NCBI GenBank assembly: GCA_020631735.1
Contig: CM036158.1
Coordinates: forward strand, 81,459,447 to 81,523,446
DNA: 64,000 bases
Source: Saccharum officinarum
Taxonomy: Eukaryota; Streptophyta; Magnoliopsida; Poales; Poaceae
Direction: 5' to 3'
Shown: positions 36,101 to 47,313 of the stretch, one piece after another
Layout of the letters: each line of letters starts with the position of its first letter
Position numbering within the stretch: position 1 is the stretch's first letter
The notes under the pieces: model-generated
Databases searched by the model: none
What the model was told of the DNA's origin: nothing
What the model saw: the letters and a program-made list of their open reading frames with translations, nothing else
Position numbers and translations under genes: made by a program

Positions 36101-36965
36101 CGATGCAGGCTTGGGCGCCCGAAGTCGTGATGCGCACTGACATGGACAAGGCTCGGGAGGAGGCTGCCCAGGCCCGCAGGGATCTCGAGCCCTTGTCGGG
36201 ATGGGTGAAGGAGCTCGAGGAGGATGTCTCCCGGGTTAGCCGTCAGCGCGACGCCCTTAACATCGAGGTCAAGCAGGTCACCGCTCGTTCTGATGCTCTG
36301 AAGGACAAGGTCACGACGCTGAAGGGAGCCGTCCAAGAGAAGGACGCAGCTCTCGAGTCTGCTCGGCAAGAGATCGAGGCGCTAAAGGTGACCATCAGTG
36401 ACAAGGACAGCGCCCTCCTAGGGCTCGAGCGGACGTGCGGGGGGCTTCGCAACGAGGTCGTGGGCCTGCAGACCCATATCGAGGGTAAGTGTGATTGTTA
36501 CGGCCACGACGTTGAGGGCCTCGTGTTGGGTATTAATTTGTTTATCGTGTTTCAGAGCTGGAGAGGGAGAATCGAGAGGCCTAATCTTCTGCCAACTCCT
36601 TCCAGAGCCTCCTCGAAGCCGAGATCCAGAGGACCCAGCTGCTCCAGGGCGCGATCACCACCGTGTGTGACGGCCTGGGGGTCGAGCCCGATGTCGACAC
36701 CGGGGAAGATGTTCCGGGGAACTCCTTCGTCCGTCGGATGGTGGCGCTAGGCCACCTTGCCCGGGAGAAGATACGGGACGGCCTCCATCACGACATAAAG
36801 AGGGTGCTGGCCGTCATCCATTCAGGGTTTGTGTTCGACATGAAGCTCGTCGCTGATGGCTTCATCACAGACCCGGATCGGACGGACGAGGAGAACGAGG
36901 ATGCTTGCCTGGAGCTGATTGAAGCCGCAGAAGAGCCTGGAAGCCGTCTGGCCTCGCTTTTTTGA
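33143..36965 (+). pseudogene. Antisense retrotransposon gene (Transposase_28-type), multi-exon, broken
   Basis: Plus-strand gene of the kind annotated in grasses as putative gypsy-type transposon protein (PF04195-like), of unknown role. Segments: 33143-33904 (MAGKSQILPADDW, then a YVVSFVCFHERGFGVP block and RADLYIPARLISSNSGW); a frame-shifted continuation (33905-34060, SHESLALEVLRRAHRM); 34140-34682 acidic/charged; 34919-35856 Ala/Glu/Pro-rich ending in RDAANPDAEPIFVLNDKDEV; 35930-36485 a long coiled coil; 36556-36965 C-terminal helical part (VRRMVALGHLAREKIRDGL). Intervening T-rich stretches look like short introns (about 34060-34138, 35857-35928, 36486-36555). A TAG at 33491-33493 and frame breaks disable it. 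Antisense genes in this position are known from Tat elements such as Grande. Confidence 0.75.
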
Positions 36966-37687
36966 AGCCGAGGTGGTTCCGCCTGCTGACGATGAGGGCC
37001 TGTGAGCCAAATCTGGGCATGAAGGACCATGTAATAAGTTAGTATTTTGAATTTTGGTCATGGTGGCCTCGAAGGCCCTAAGAACTCGAAACATAAACCG
37101 GTTCGTGGTTAATTTAGTTTTATTCGAGCTTTTCTTCCCTTTATCGCTTGGATCGTGTTCTCGCGTGATTTACTTAGCACGCAGTTGCATCCTTTGGCGT
37201 AAGGGAGCGAGTGGAGGTACCGTAGCCTCAGGGGCGTAAGTGATCTCACGGCTCAACTGCCCTCGAGCTTCAGGGTGATGTTGCGGCCTTGTAAATCGTG
37301 TGAGAGCCTGATCTAAGCGACAGGGGGTATGTTCTTTTTCAAAGTTAGGAACCGTTATTTAGATCTCCCTAGCGTGAAGTCGCACCTCTAAAAGGTGTGA
37401 GGGTGAGTGGAGGTACCGTAGCCTCGGAGGCGTAGGTGATACTCCTGACTCGAGAGTCCTTTCGAACCTTAGGGTGCTCTTGCAGCGAAGTCGATCTAAG
37501 AAGCGGTTCTTAAATTTTAAAAAAGAGCATAAGTTTTTTCGGGGACTGGGGGGTTCCCCCCTTGTAGCCCCCGAGGGAGGGTCGATTCTGGGAGTGCAGA
37601 GTCGATCCTTCCTCATTGTGAAATGAAAGTTTGAACATCGCTGTATTCTTTATTGACGAAAAAGAAAATACAGAGCCTCAAGGCTTT
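36966..37687. other. Non-coding spacer between convergent genes of the gypsy element
   Basis: Between the end of the antisense gene and the end of pol. GAGTGGAGGTACCGTAGCCTC occurs at 37209 and again at 37412, a short direct repeat. No coding domain. Confidence 0.6.
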
Positions 37688-40600
37688 TTAAGGAAAGAAG
37701 CGACGTAGCTGTTCAATGTTCCAAGCGTTGGTGAGGATTTCGCCCTTCTCGTTGGATAGCTTGTAGGTGCCCGGCTTTAGTACTTCTGCGATGATGTACG
37801 GCCCTTCCTATGGTGGTGTGAGCTTGTGCCGTCCCTTGGTGTTCTGGTTCTGCCGTAGCACCAAGTCGCCGACGTTGAGGTCACGCTTGCGGACGTGTCT
37901 GTCGTGGTAGCGTCGGAGACCCTGCTGGTACCTGGCAGAATGCAACAGAGCCACATCTCGAGCTTCCTCGAGCTGGTAGAGGGCGTCCTAATGCTGGTGA
38001 TAGGGCAGGCCTCGATCCACTTGGAGAATTTGTCGATTGCGACGAGCAAGTGGGTGAAGCCGCTAGTTGTCCTTTTCAATGGTCTGACAAGGTCGAGCCC
38101 CCAAACGGCAAACGGCCATGTGATGGGGATAGTTTGCAGGGCATGTGCCGGAAGATGGGTTCGTCTCGCATAGTACTGACAACCCTTGCAGGAGCGTACT
38201 AGCTTGACAGCGTCGGAGACCGCGGTCGGCCAATAGAATCCTTGTCGAAAGGCATTTTCGACGAGGGTTCGAGGTGCTGCGTGGTGACCGCAAGCCCCTG
38301 AGTGGAGATCGCTGAGCAGGTTCCTGCCTTGCTCATTTGTGATGCATCGTTGGAGGATATCAGTAGGGCTATAGCGGTAGAGCTCTCTGCTGTCGCCCAT
38401 GATTACAAAGGTTTTGGCCCAGCGTGCGATCCGTCGAGCCTCAGTCTTATCCGAGAGGAGGTCCCCTTGGCTGAGGTAGTCGAGGTACGGGACGCGCCAG
38501 TCAGGCTCAAGGTCAGACGGTGGGGTCAAGTCTTCCACCTGCATGGCTTCAGCCCCGGTCGAGGGGGCTTCTGCCTCAGGTGGAGGGTCGAGTGACGTTC
38601 CGTCAACCCCTCCGTCTGGCCCGAGGTTGATGGATGGCTGTTGAAGGTCTTTTGCGAAAACGTCCAGTGGAACCGTAGCTCGACTGGACGCGATTTTTGC
38701 CAGTTCATCGACGGCCTCATTATACCTGCGTGCGATGTGGTTGAGCTCGAGGCCGTGAAACTTGTCCTCGAGGCGCCGTACTTCTTGGCAGTAGGCTTCC
38801 ATCTTGGGGTCACGGTAGCTCGAGCTCTTCATGAGCTGATCGATCACGAGTTGGGCGTTTTGGGTCGGGAATGCATTAGCGAGGCCGTCGAGGTCTGCAG
38901 CCAAGATCGCCGACTCCAAAACAGCCTCGCCGTGCTCGACGCACTCGACGTCGCACTCGTAGGCATGTTCATATGAGGGCCCTACAGTGATGACACCGTT
39001 TGGGCCTGACATCTTGAGCTTGAGGTAGGTGTAGTTCGGGATTGCCGTGAACCTGGCGTAGCATGGACGTCCTAGGATAGCGTGGTACGTTCCACGGAAT
39101 CCGACCACTTCGAAAGTGAGAGTCTCCTTTCTGAAGTTGGCCGGTGTGCCAAAACAAACAGGCAGATCGACCCGTCCGAGGGGTTCCGCCTGTTTCCCTG
39201 GTATGACTCCGTGGAAGCCCCCGATGCTAGGTTGGAGGCGCGCTCTCTCGACCCCCAGAAGGTCGAGGGTCTGGGAGTAGATGATGTTGAGGCTGCTTCT
39301 GCCGTCCATGAGCACCTTGGCGAGGCGTGTGTTGGCGATGACGGGGTCAACAACGAGTGGATAGACTCCCAGGTTGGGGACGTAGTCTGGGTGGTCGTCA
39401 CGGTCGAAAGTGATGGCCACCGCAGACCAATCAAGGAAGCGGGGGACTGCCGTTTGTACGGAGAAAACCTCACGCCGTTCTCGCTTGCGCTGGCGCGCCG
39501 AGAGGCGGGTCGAGGGCCCTCCGTAGATCATGAAGCAGTCATAGATCTCGGGGAATCCCCTGTCCTTATCGTCACTCTTAGGGTCCTCCTTCTTGTCGTC
39601 CTTCTTGATGCCGGCACCCCCAAAGTACCTGCGAAGCATATGACAGTCTTCGAGGTTATGGTTAGTGGGTCCTTTGTGGTAGGGACATGGCTCTTTGAGC
39701 ATTTTGTCGAAGATGCCCCCGCCGGGGGGGCCTCGAGGCTTCTTGTGCTCGGTAGCAGCGACGAGCTCATCGGCCGGGGCCTCGAGCTTGCCCTGCTGGC
39801 CTTTCTTCTTCTTGCGGTTGTTTCTCTTGGAGCCCCGGGTGGAGCTCGCGGGATCGTCGACCTTCTGCTTCCCCCTTTCCGGGTCGCCACCAAAGATTGC
39901 ACCAACCGCCTCCTCACCGGCGGTGAAGTTAGTGACAATGTCCATCAACCCGTTGGCAGTGAGTGGAGTGTTACGGCCCAATTCTTGGACCAACTCCTTA
40001 CAGGTGGTGCCGGAGAGGAAGGCCATAATTACGTCGGAGTCGGTGACGTTGGGAAGCTCGGTACGCTGTCGGGAGAAGCGCCGGATGTAATCCCGGAGGG
40101 ATTCACCTAATTTCTGCTTGCAGCTCTGGAGGTCTCATGAGTTGCCGGGGCGTATGTAGGTCCCCTTGAAATTTCCCTCAAACACCCTTACGAGATCATC
40201 CCAGTCGTGGATCTGTCGAGGTGGGAGATCCTCGAGCCAGGCTCGGGCGGTGTTGGAGAGGAATAGGGGGAGTTGTCGAATGATGACCCGGTCGTCGGTG
40301 GCCCCGCCCAGCTGACACGCCAAGCGGAAAATCGGCGAGCCAAAGTTTGGGTTTGGTTTCACCACTGTACTTGGTGAGAGTCGTGGGGGGGCGAAACCGA
40401 GCCGGGAGCACCATCTCACGGATAGCCTTACTGAAGACCTGAGGACCCGGGGGCTCGGGTGAAGGGCTAAGATCTTCCGAACTGTCGTAGCGTCCGCCCC
40501 TGTGGATGTGGTAGCCTCGAGGCACGTCGTCACCGTGCTTGCGCGTGCGGCGCTCGACGATGTTGCCACGGGTGTCTCGAGGCTCGTGGTCGTTGGGGGT

Positions 40601-41962
40601 GGGCTCAGGGGTCGGAGCTACCCGGTTTCGCCGGGCAGGCTCGGGGTGAACCGAGGCTTCTCTCTCCTATCGGGAGGGCTCGATGATCCGCTCCGAGGCT
40701 ACCTCGCGTCGCCTCGAGGCAGAGCTCTCGGCCTGCTGCATGGTGGCGGTCTCGAGGAGTTCTTGGATTTTATCTCAAGCCCGACGGGCGTCGGGGTTTG
40801 ATGGCTCGGGCATGTTGCGGAGGAGCATGGCGGCGGCGATGACGTTCTGGCTGGCTCGAGCGAAAACCGGGGGGTCGACCACCCGGTCCTCGTTGATGCG
40901 ACGGTTGACATCGCGAGCTCTCTCGCGAGCTCTCCCGCCAAGTGCGCGTTCCGCACGCTCATGCTCGAGGGTTTGTTGGAGTAGATCCAGGTTTTCCCGT
41001 TCCTCGTCAAGCCTATCCTGCAACTCATGAATCTGCTCGAGCTGCGTTCCTTGATCCGCAAGGAACTGAGGGTCGTCTCGCTCAGCAGGAAGCTCGACAT
41101 GAGGTGGCGTGTGCCTTCCTTCGACTGGCTCTTCGTCCTCTGATTCCGAAGTGCTTTCAACATCGATGTTGAAGCATTCGCGGGTCGGATCATAGGTGTC
41201 GTCAGTTGAGTCAGAGTCAGGAGCGCCAAAGTAGTAGTATAATGGGGGAATGTGTGGCCGTTGCAAATCGTCGCTGGGGTTGCGATGTTGAGAAGCAGTC
41301 ACATGGGGCTCTGTTTCCGGTGTCTCCGTAGAGTCCTGATAATCAGAAGCCGGTGTGGATGCAACGAGGTCCAGAGTGGAGCGTAGATGGTGCCCGGGGA
41401 GTTCCTCATAAGCACTCATGCGAGTGCTCACGGAAGATGCGTATACCCGGGCAGCTGAGTCTAGCCCAAACGGGAATGGTGATGGAGATGTTGCTGCCCG
41501 GGCCGGAATGGATGCTCCGGACAGTGGTGTCTCACCGGACGGGGGAGCGGTGGGATTCTCCGTCGGCATGTTACCCTCAGTCAAGCTCGTCCTACCCAAA
41601 CCTTCCACAAGGAGATCTGGGCCGGCGCCTGGCTGGGGGGTGCCGGACCGAGGGATCCCATCACCCTCCGTGAGGTGAAGACGGTGATTGTACCGGGCTC
41701 GTCGTCGTCGGGCGGCCCACGCCCGCCTAGAGCGACGGTACCGACGGATTGCTCCCCCGGGCTGGGAGAGCTCATAGTCCTCGTCGGTTGGGTGCCTGGG
41801 TGGAAGTAGGACCATATCGTAGCCATAGCCAAGCGACATGAACTCCAAACTTCCGAACCAGATTACCGTGGCCAACGGAATAGGGCGTTCGGGGTCAGCC
41901 ATCCAGGAAAAAAGGCGAGAAAGCGACGTTGGCACGCAGCGATCCCCTACCTGGCACGTCAA
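37688..41962 (-). pseudogene. Tat gypsy gag-pol, reverse transcriptase deleted
   Basis: Gag N-terminal part (41962-40775) ends at TGA (40775-40777). The gag core (AWLEDLPPRQIHDWDDLV) is reached through a frameshift near 40350 and interrupted by TGA at 40135-40137. From 40026 a 749-codon frame holds the gag end with a CPYHKGPTNHNLEDC zinc motif, then protease (VLMDGRSSLN at residues 238-247, with R in the usual second Gly). At about residue 388 (near 38860) it passes straight into the C-terminal end of an archaeal-type RNase H (DPKMEAYCQEVRRLE). The reverse transcriptase and main RNase H are missing without loss of frame. The integrase zinc finger (HSGACGHH, CKGC) and first core strand follow to about 37985. 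There a second deletion removes the rest of the core and shifts the frame; the integrase C terminus follows to 37688 with TAG at 37808-37810. Confidence 0.9.
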
Positions 41963-41963
41963 C

Positions 41964-43080
41964 TGTCGGTGTTCGGACCCGAGGGGGTCCTAAACCAACG
42001 AGTAAATGATGCATGTCTCTTTCCTGGATGGTGATGCAAGGAGAACACACGGGGGTTTATCCTGGTTCGGGCAAAAGAAGGCCCTACGTCCAGCGGGGGG
42101 AGAAGTTTGTATTTCCTTGCACCGAAGTGCTCGTGTAGGGGTTACAAGCATGCGAGAGAGGGCGTCGAGCCCAAGTCTCAAAGAGAGGAAAAAGAGGACA
42201 AGAGTGATTGCTTGAGATATCGATCTCTATCTTGCGTCTTGCCTGTTGTCTCTTATATTTCTTCGTTGTCCGTCCCCGTTGTAGAACCCTGGCCTGCCCT
42301 TTTATAGGGCGAGAGGAGGTCAAGACGACGGGGAGCCTTGAGGTGATGTTTTGTCGATTCCTGTTGAGCTCTGGGAATGGCCGGCCATCCCTGGACACCA
42401 TGGCGTCGTGGGAAACGAGACGGCGAAATGATCCGGAGTGCCGTGCCACACCGTCCTTCCCTTGCCGTTGAACTGTGCCGAGCGTCGAGGTTGGGTCGAG
42501 GCCGGGTCGAGACTGGATGGATAAGGCCGAATCCCCGAGATTGCGGAGAACGGGCCTTGTCTTATCCTCCCTCGAGGGTGATCGATGGTAAACAGTGCGC
42601 GGTAAGGTGCGTACAGTGACGGTTTTCACCTCCCATCACGGGATGGACGGTAAAACAATGAGATCTGACACGGGCATTGTTCCCACGTCGATCCTGGTCA
42701 CAGCCATGCCGGTAGGTGGTAGTAGGTAACCGCATTAAATGCTATGACTTTTGTCCTGGGGTAGGTAAAGAGAAGGAGCCGAGGCGCTCGACCCGGGCTT
42801 ACGCGAGTCGGAGTTTTCCCCAGTGGGCGGACGAGCCTCGCGCAGGTCGGAGCGCCGTCGAGGTACCTTGCTGTACGAGATGGGGCGCAGTCGAGGCGCC
42901 CCGTCGAGCGGGCCTCGTACGAGTCGGAGCCAGAGCGCGGTCGAGGCGCCCCGTCGAGCGGGCCTCGTACGGGGCGGACTGGATACGCGGTCGAGGCGGG
43001 CTGCCTTTTATTGCGGTTTCAGTCGTTTTAGTTTTTTATTAGCGATGGATGTTGGTACCCCCGTACTGTTGGTACCGACA
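41964..43080 (-). repeat. LTR of Tat-lineage gypsy element (5' LTR in element orientation)
   Basis: TGTCGG to CCGACA, 1117 bp. Compared with the other LTR it carries an extra GC-rich block built from a second copy of GGTCGAGGCGCCCCGTCGAG (42889-42965) and lacks about 17 bases (GACCGTAGCGACGTG region) near 42368. Minus-strand TATA box CTATAAAA near 42300-42307. Confidence 0.93.
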
Positions 43081-43160
43081 ACTCTATGTATGTATCCAAA
43101 GATTCGATGTGATGGGTGAAAGAGGAAATATTTAGGTTTGCACGAGAAGTAAACACACCC
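43081..43160. mobile_element. Right half of the split Tourist-like MITE
   Basis: Resumes with ACTCT, then GTATCCAAAGATTCGATGTG in the family order, and ends AAACACACCC, the partner of GGGTGTGT at 30349. With 30349-30497 it makes a complete MITE of about 225 bp. Confidence 0.78.
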
Positions 43161-43264
43161 TCAAGTCAACTCGGCGTCCACACTAGCAGCGCTGGGTCCC
43201 ATCGGTAGCTTAGCTAGCGAGCGCCTTCCTAGTGATTCCCAGGTCCGGTTTAGTTCCAACTTTG

Positions 43265-44103
43265 GGGTCGGTTTAGTTCCCAGAAAATTTTGCAAAAATT
43301 TTCAGATTTTCCGTCACATCGAATCTTTAAACACATGCATGAAACATTAAATATAGATAAAAAAATAAAACTAATTACTCCCTCCGTCCGGTAAAAAGTG
43401 CAATTGTAGGACGGGAGGGAGTTACCAAGACATCTTGGTAAATGACCAAAATACCCCTATAAAGTTAATCTGCATTCACTGCACCAAGTCAGGTTTACAG
43501 ATATTGCGTAGGATCAGGCATTACAAAATTACAGCTGGAAGTACAGGTTATTACGTGTCAATACAAAAAAAATTGCCACTCATGTTGGACAGAAGCCTCT
43601 ATAGGCAAAGCACATCAAAAACTAAAGCTTCCCTCAACGATAGCTTGTGGCTGAGAATGAATCCCGCGTAGTTCCAAATTTGAACTGGACCATTGCCAAG
43701 TGATTTCCCGCTTGTGCGGTAGTGGATGATGTAGCAGCTGCTGGTGGCATGAGGAACGAGTGGACAACAAAGCGTCTCGGGATGGATTTTTCTTTTTCTT
43801 TTTTTTTAATGATGAGAAGTCTCATGCGTGAGGGGCAGGAGTCTGGCTGTTGCCAGTTCGTGTAGGTCCCACACCTAGGCCTGGTGTATTCTGGTAGTAG
43901 GCTACTTTCGCGTTTTTTTTTTGGAAAATTTTGAACTCTTCGATTGCGTTTTTTACCGGACGGAGGGAGTACACAGTTTAGACGAAATGGATAAGACGAA
44001 TCTTTTAAGCCTAATTAGACCATGATTGGACACTAATGGTCAAATAACAACGAAACGTGCTACAGGGTCATTTTGCAATTTTTTTTTGCAACTGAACAAG
44101 GCC
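43265..44103. mobile_element. Tourist-like MITE carrying a nested Stowaway element
   Basis: GGGTCGGTTTAGTTCCC to CAACTGAACAAGGCC, flanked by TTG at 43262-43264 and 44104-44106. Its own sequence is about 245 bp; the rest is the insertion at 43378-43969, which splits the family motif ACTAATTA/CACAGTTTAGACGAA. Confidence 0.88.
43378..43969. mobile_element. Stowaway-type element (592 bp) nested in a Tourist MITE
   Basis: Perfect ends CTCCCTCCGTCCGGTAAAAA and its complement at 43950-43969, flanked by TA at 43376-43377 and 43970-43971. Longer than a typical Stowaway MITE; a short frame (43435-43671) inside shows no transposase motif, so it is a non-autonomous Tc1/mariner derivative. Confidence 0.93.
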
Positions 44104-44602
44104 TTGGTTGCGCAAAGTTGGCAAAAATGTATTGTAGTGTTACTGTAGTATTTCGTTTGTGTTTGGTAAAAATTATCCAAACATTGACTAATTAGGCTCA
44201 AAATGTTCGTCTCGCAAAGTACAATAAAACTATACAATTAGTTTTTTATTTCATCTACATTTAGTACTCCATGCATGTGCCGGTATTTTGATGTAACGAG
44301 AATCTTCTTTTTACATAGGCCTTGTTCACTTCCCCATCCCAACCCAAAATATTTCCTCTTCCACCCATCACATCAAATCTTTCGACGCATGCATGAAGCA
44401 TTAAATGTAGATAAAAAAGATAACTAATTGCATAGTTTGTCTGTAAATGTCGGGACGAATCTTTTGAGCCTAGTTAGTCCATGATTGGACAAATTTTGCC
44501 AAATAACAACGAAAGATGCTACAGTAACTTTTCACCTACTTTTCGCGAATTGAACACACCCATAGTATCAAATTCGGGATTCTAAAGCGAACTGAACAAG
44601 GC
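44101..44602. mobile_element. Tourist-like MITE (inverted) carrying another MITE
   Basis: GGCCTTGGTTGCGC at the left, GCGAACTGAACAAGGCC at the right; the interior is the inverted form of the 12007/29225 type (ACTAATTAGGCTC, CATTTAGTACTCCATGCAT, AATCTTCTTTTTACATA). It is split after ACATA by the element at 44318 and resumes at GTATCAAATTCGGG. The left end overlaps the right end of the neighbouring MITE by GGCC. Confidence 0.82.
44318..44561. mobile_element. Tourist-like MITE nested in another Tourist-like MITE
   Basis: GGCCTTGTTCACTTCCCC to GCGAATTGAACACACCC, 244 bp, flanked by ATA at 44315-44317 and 44562-44564. Family of 5743/12509. Confidence 0.88.
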
Positions 44603-46445
44603 CCCAATCACAGGGCACCAAATACCATTACTACGTAGACTCAGTGCATGCTTGCTAGGATTACTTAAAAAATTAACAGCTAAAATTAGTATAAGTAGAT
44701 CCAAATAAATCTGCTAATTATTAATTGAAGAGCTGCTAACTATTAGTTCCATTAGCAAGATAGAAATTACAAATATGTGTTAATAATTCATATACATCTT
44801 CAACTCACTTCCTAACCTCTATCAGTAGGTGATCCAAACAGCCCTTGCAAAAAATTAACAGTTAGCTAATTTTTAGTGTCAATGGATCCAAACATGCTCT
44901 CAATTCACTATGCTTCAATTTGATTATCCTTACCTACGAAGGTTCCAGGTCTTTCAAAGGATTATCTTTACCTAACACGGGGTACTGCTGCTTTGGAGTA
45001 TTTAATAAATCAAATTCCTCCAATAATTGTGCCTCCGGGTTGTACAAGTATATCATTTGGTCAAGATTGGGGGCCCTGCTTTGATTCCCAACAAGAGGGG
45101 CAAAGACTGGAATTATTTTATTTAAAATCCTCCGGAAATTATGTAGTATATATGTTTATCTTAAAATACTAGGCATCTGGCATCATAGTAGTTTCACGTA
45201 TTTCTTCCGTTCTAAAATAAATCAATTTCTAGAATTATAGTAATTCAAATGATTTTAAACTTGGACCAAATTCATAGAAAAGCTAGAATTGTTTTATTTA
45301 AAATCCTCTGGAAATTAGGTATACTACCTTAGTCCAAAAATACTTGGGATAATAAGAATTTTCACATATATTAAGGAAGATGTGAAATGATCTCGTTTGC
45401 CCTCTATTAATGAGCTCCTATTGTTTTCTTAGGTACACATCGTTTGAAACCCTTAATTAAAGGCCGGGTCTATTAGCTGTTAGTCAGCTAACTAATAGGT
45501 TACACCTAACATTTGCTGCTATTAGCTAGTTTGGTCCAACTAGTGAAACAATTGCTAGTTGAGCATTTAGCTAACAATTAGCTAGATCTATTTAGATTTA
45601 AAGAGCTAATTATTAGTAGCTAACTATTAACACCTTGGATCCAAACAGGACTTAAGTAATGCATGCGGCTATGGGCTACACTCAGTAGGTAAAGGTTTTT
45701 GCAGTAGGACCTATTCATAAGGTTTTTTTTTATTTAAGTGGGTGCTCAGATTTTTTTTAGATTTATTTATTCTAGGAATTGACAATGCGAATCTTTCAAC
45801 GGTAATTAGTGTGATCGTTGACTGAGAGACGTCTATGTTTATTTCATCAAATTTAAGATTTGTTAGCTTAGACTTTTAGAGATGTTATAAAACAGAAAGT
45901 TTGTATGCGTGCATTTGTAGATGAGTGCATGACATGAACGTGTGGGTTGTGTTTCGCTGTTTAGCAGGAAGAGTAATGCATGCGGGTAACTAACCAGTTC
46001 ATACATGCATGGACGTTGATTTGCTGCGGCCAATATTAATTCTGGCGAATGCAAGGGAGATGCACATCACCGAGTAGTTTCTTTGTCCTTGATACGCGCG
46101 AAGACCCAGTTTCTTATTTAGAAACGGTTTTTATGATTCTTCCTTTCTTTCTTCGATAATTGACTTGCTAGATCAGCAAAATGCTTAGATGACAAGATAA
46201 TCAATGGTCATAGTAGAAACTATAATAGTTTTTGCATTGTGAGCGTGCCCTGAGGACGGGCTGACGGCTCATGTGGGTCCCACTATGTACCAATGCGACA
46301 AAAACATTTTTTATAAAACACTAAAATGCCAATTATTTTAGTATTTCCTTTTAGATTTCTAAGCTCCACAAAGTAAATCTTTTTTTAAAAAAATTCTAGG
46401 CTCCAAACATATCAGTAACATTAGGTTTTGCCAAATATGTATGAT
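44603..46445. other. Intergenic with A/T-rich MITE relics
   Basis: 44635-44900 and 45465-45655 are rich in GCTAACTATTAG/AGCTAATTATTAG motifs next to GATCCAAACA ends, typical of a grass MITE family (the second has CCGGGTCTATTAGCTGTTAG and CTTGGATCCAAACAGG ends). 45200-45400 has two related stretches with AGAATTATTTTATTTAAAAT (45108 and 45288). No gene. Confidence 0.5.
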
Positions 46446-47313
46446 TCAGAGCAACTTCAATATTTATATCCTTCTTCATTGATATGAATATAGATTTTAT
46501 TGAAAAAAGTGCCCTCCATCGGTATCTTTAATTAGATCTTCAAATATAACCATTCTCTATTTCGAATTTCTCACTAGCCAAATATAGAGAGCGGAGCTAG
46601 CTCCCTGAGTGCGTACAAGATATAGAGAAATTGATGGAGGATGGAAAGATATAGAGTGCGATTTTTATTCAAGTGTCTGTCCAAATGATGATTTAGAGGG
46701 TAAGTTTAAGAAAGTCTCTTGGGCACATCCTTATTTTGAGAGCCATTTAAATAAAAATCACTCTCTGTATAACTCTTCACCCTCCAACAATTTTTCTATA
46801 ACTTGTGCTTACCTTAGAGCACCTTAAAGAGACTCTATATGGCCTCTTTATTGCAAAATTTAGAAAACAAACAAAAAAAATGCTCTAGTAGACTCTCTAA
46901 ATCACTTTATATTTTTCATTCTTCAAAACAACCCTTCTTGCTCTTCATTTTTGGAAAGGCTATATGGCTATCTAAATGCAACATGTGGTAGTTTTTCATG
47001 ATTTTTTCCACTCAAGAAAAAATATGATAAGCTATTGGATTATAGAGAATAAAAATTGAAGCGACTATTTGAGACACGAGAGATATACAAAGAGAATATT
47101 CGTTAAATGATTCTCTGAACATAGAATATAGAGATGAAATTTATAGGGGCTCTTGGAGTTGCTCTTAGAGAGATAATTTTGCTCTTCATGTTTAGCTAGC
47201 GAGAAACTAGAAATAATCTAATTGAAGAAGTTAATGAAGGACATTTTTCATAAAAAAAACTTTATTTTCTATTGATCCTGAATGATATAAAGAGACTTTT
47301 GAAGTTGCTCTGA
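46446..47313. mobile_element. DNA transposon-like element with CAGAGCAACTTCAA ends
   Basis: TCAGAGCAACTTCAA at the left and its complement (TTGAAGTTGCTCTGA) at the right enclose 868 bp of A/T-rich sequence. A further TTGGAGTTGCTCTTA end at 47153 suggests an internal second copy or deletion derivative. No coding capacity recognised. Confidence 0.65.

Larger units (their letters stand above)
30498..43080 (-). mobile_element. Tat-lineage Ty3/gypsy retrotransposon, defective
   Basis: A 12,583-bp element with two LTRs, flanked by ACTCT at 30493-30497 and 43081-43085, so insertion was a single clean event. Gag-pol runs on the minus strand from the right LTR; a GTTGACGTGCCAGGTAGGGG sequence just inside that LTR (41963 downward) matches the conserved start region of grass Tat elements, where the primer site lies. 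The archaeal-type RNase H remnant and an antisense reading frame downstream of pol also point to Tat (RIRE2/Grande-like). The element lacks reverse transcriptase and carries several stops, so it cannot move unaided. Confidence 0.92.

Noticed and set aside
39082..40110. 342-codon plus-strand frame
   Set aside because: It is the exact antisense of gag-protease coding sequence; Val/Leu/Gly-rich shadow of a real frame.
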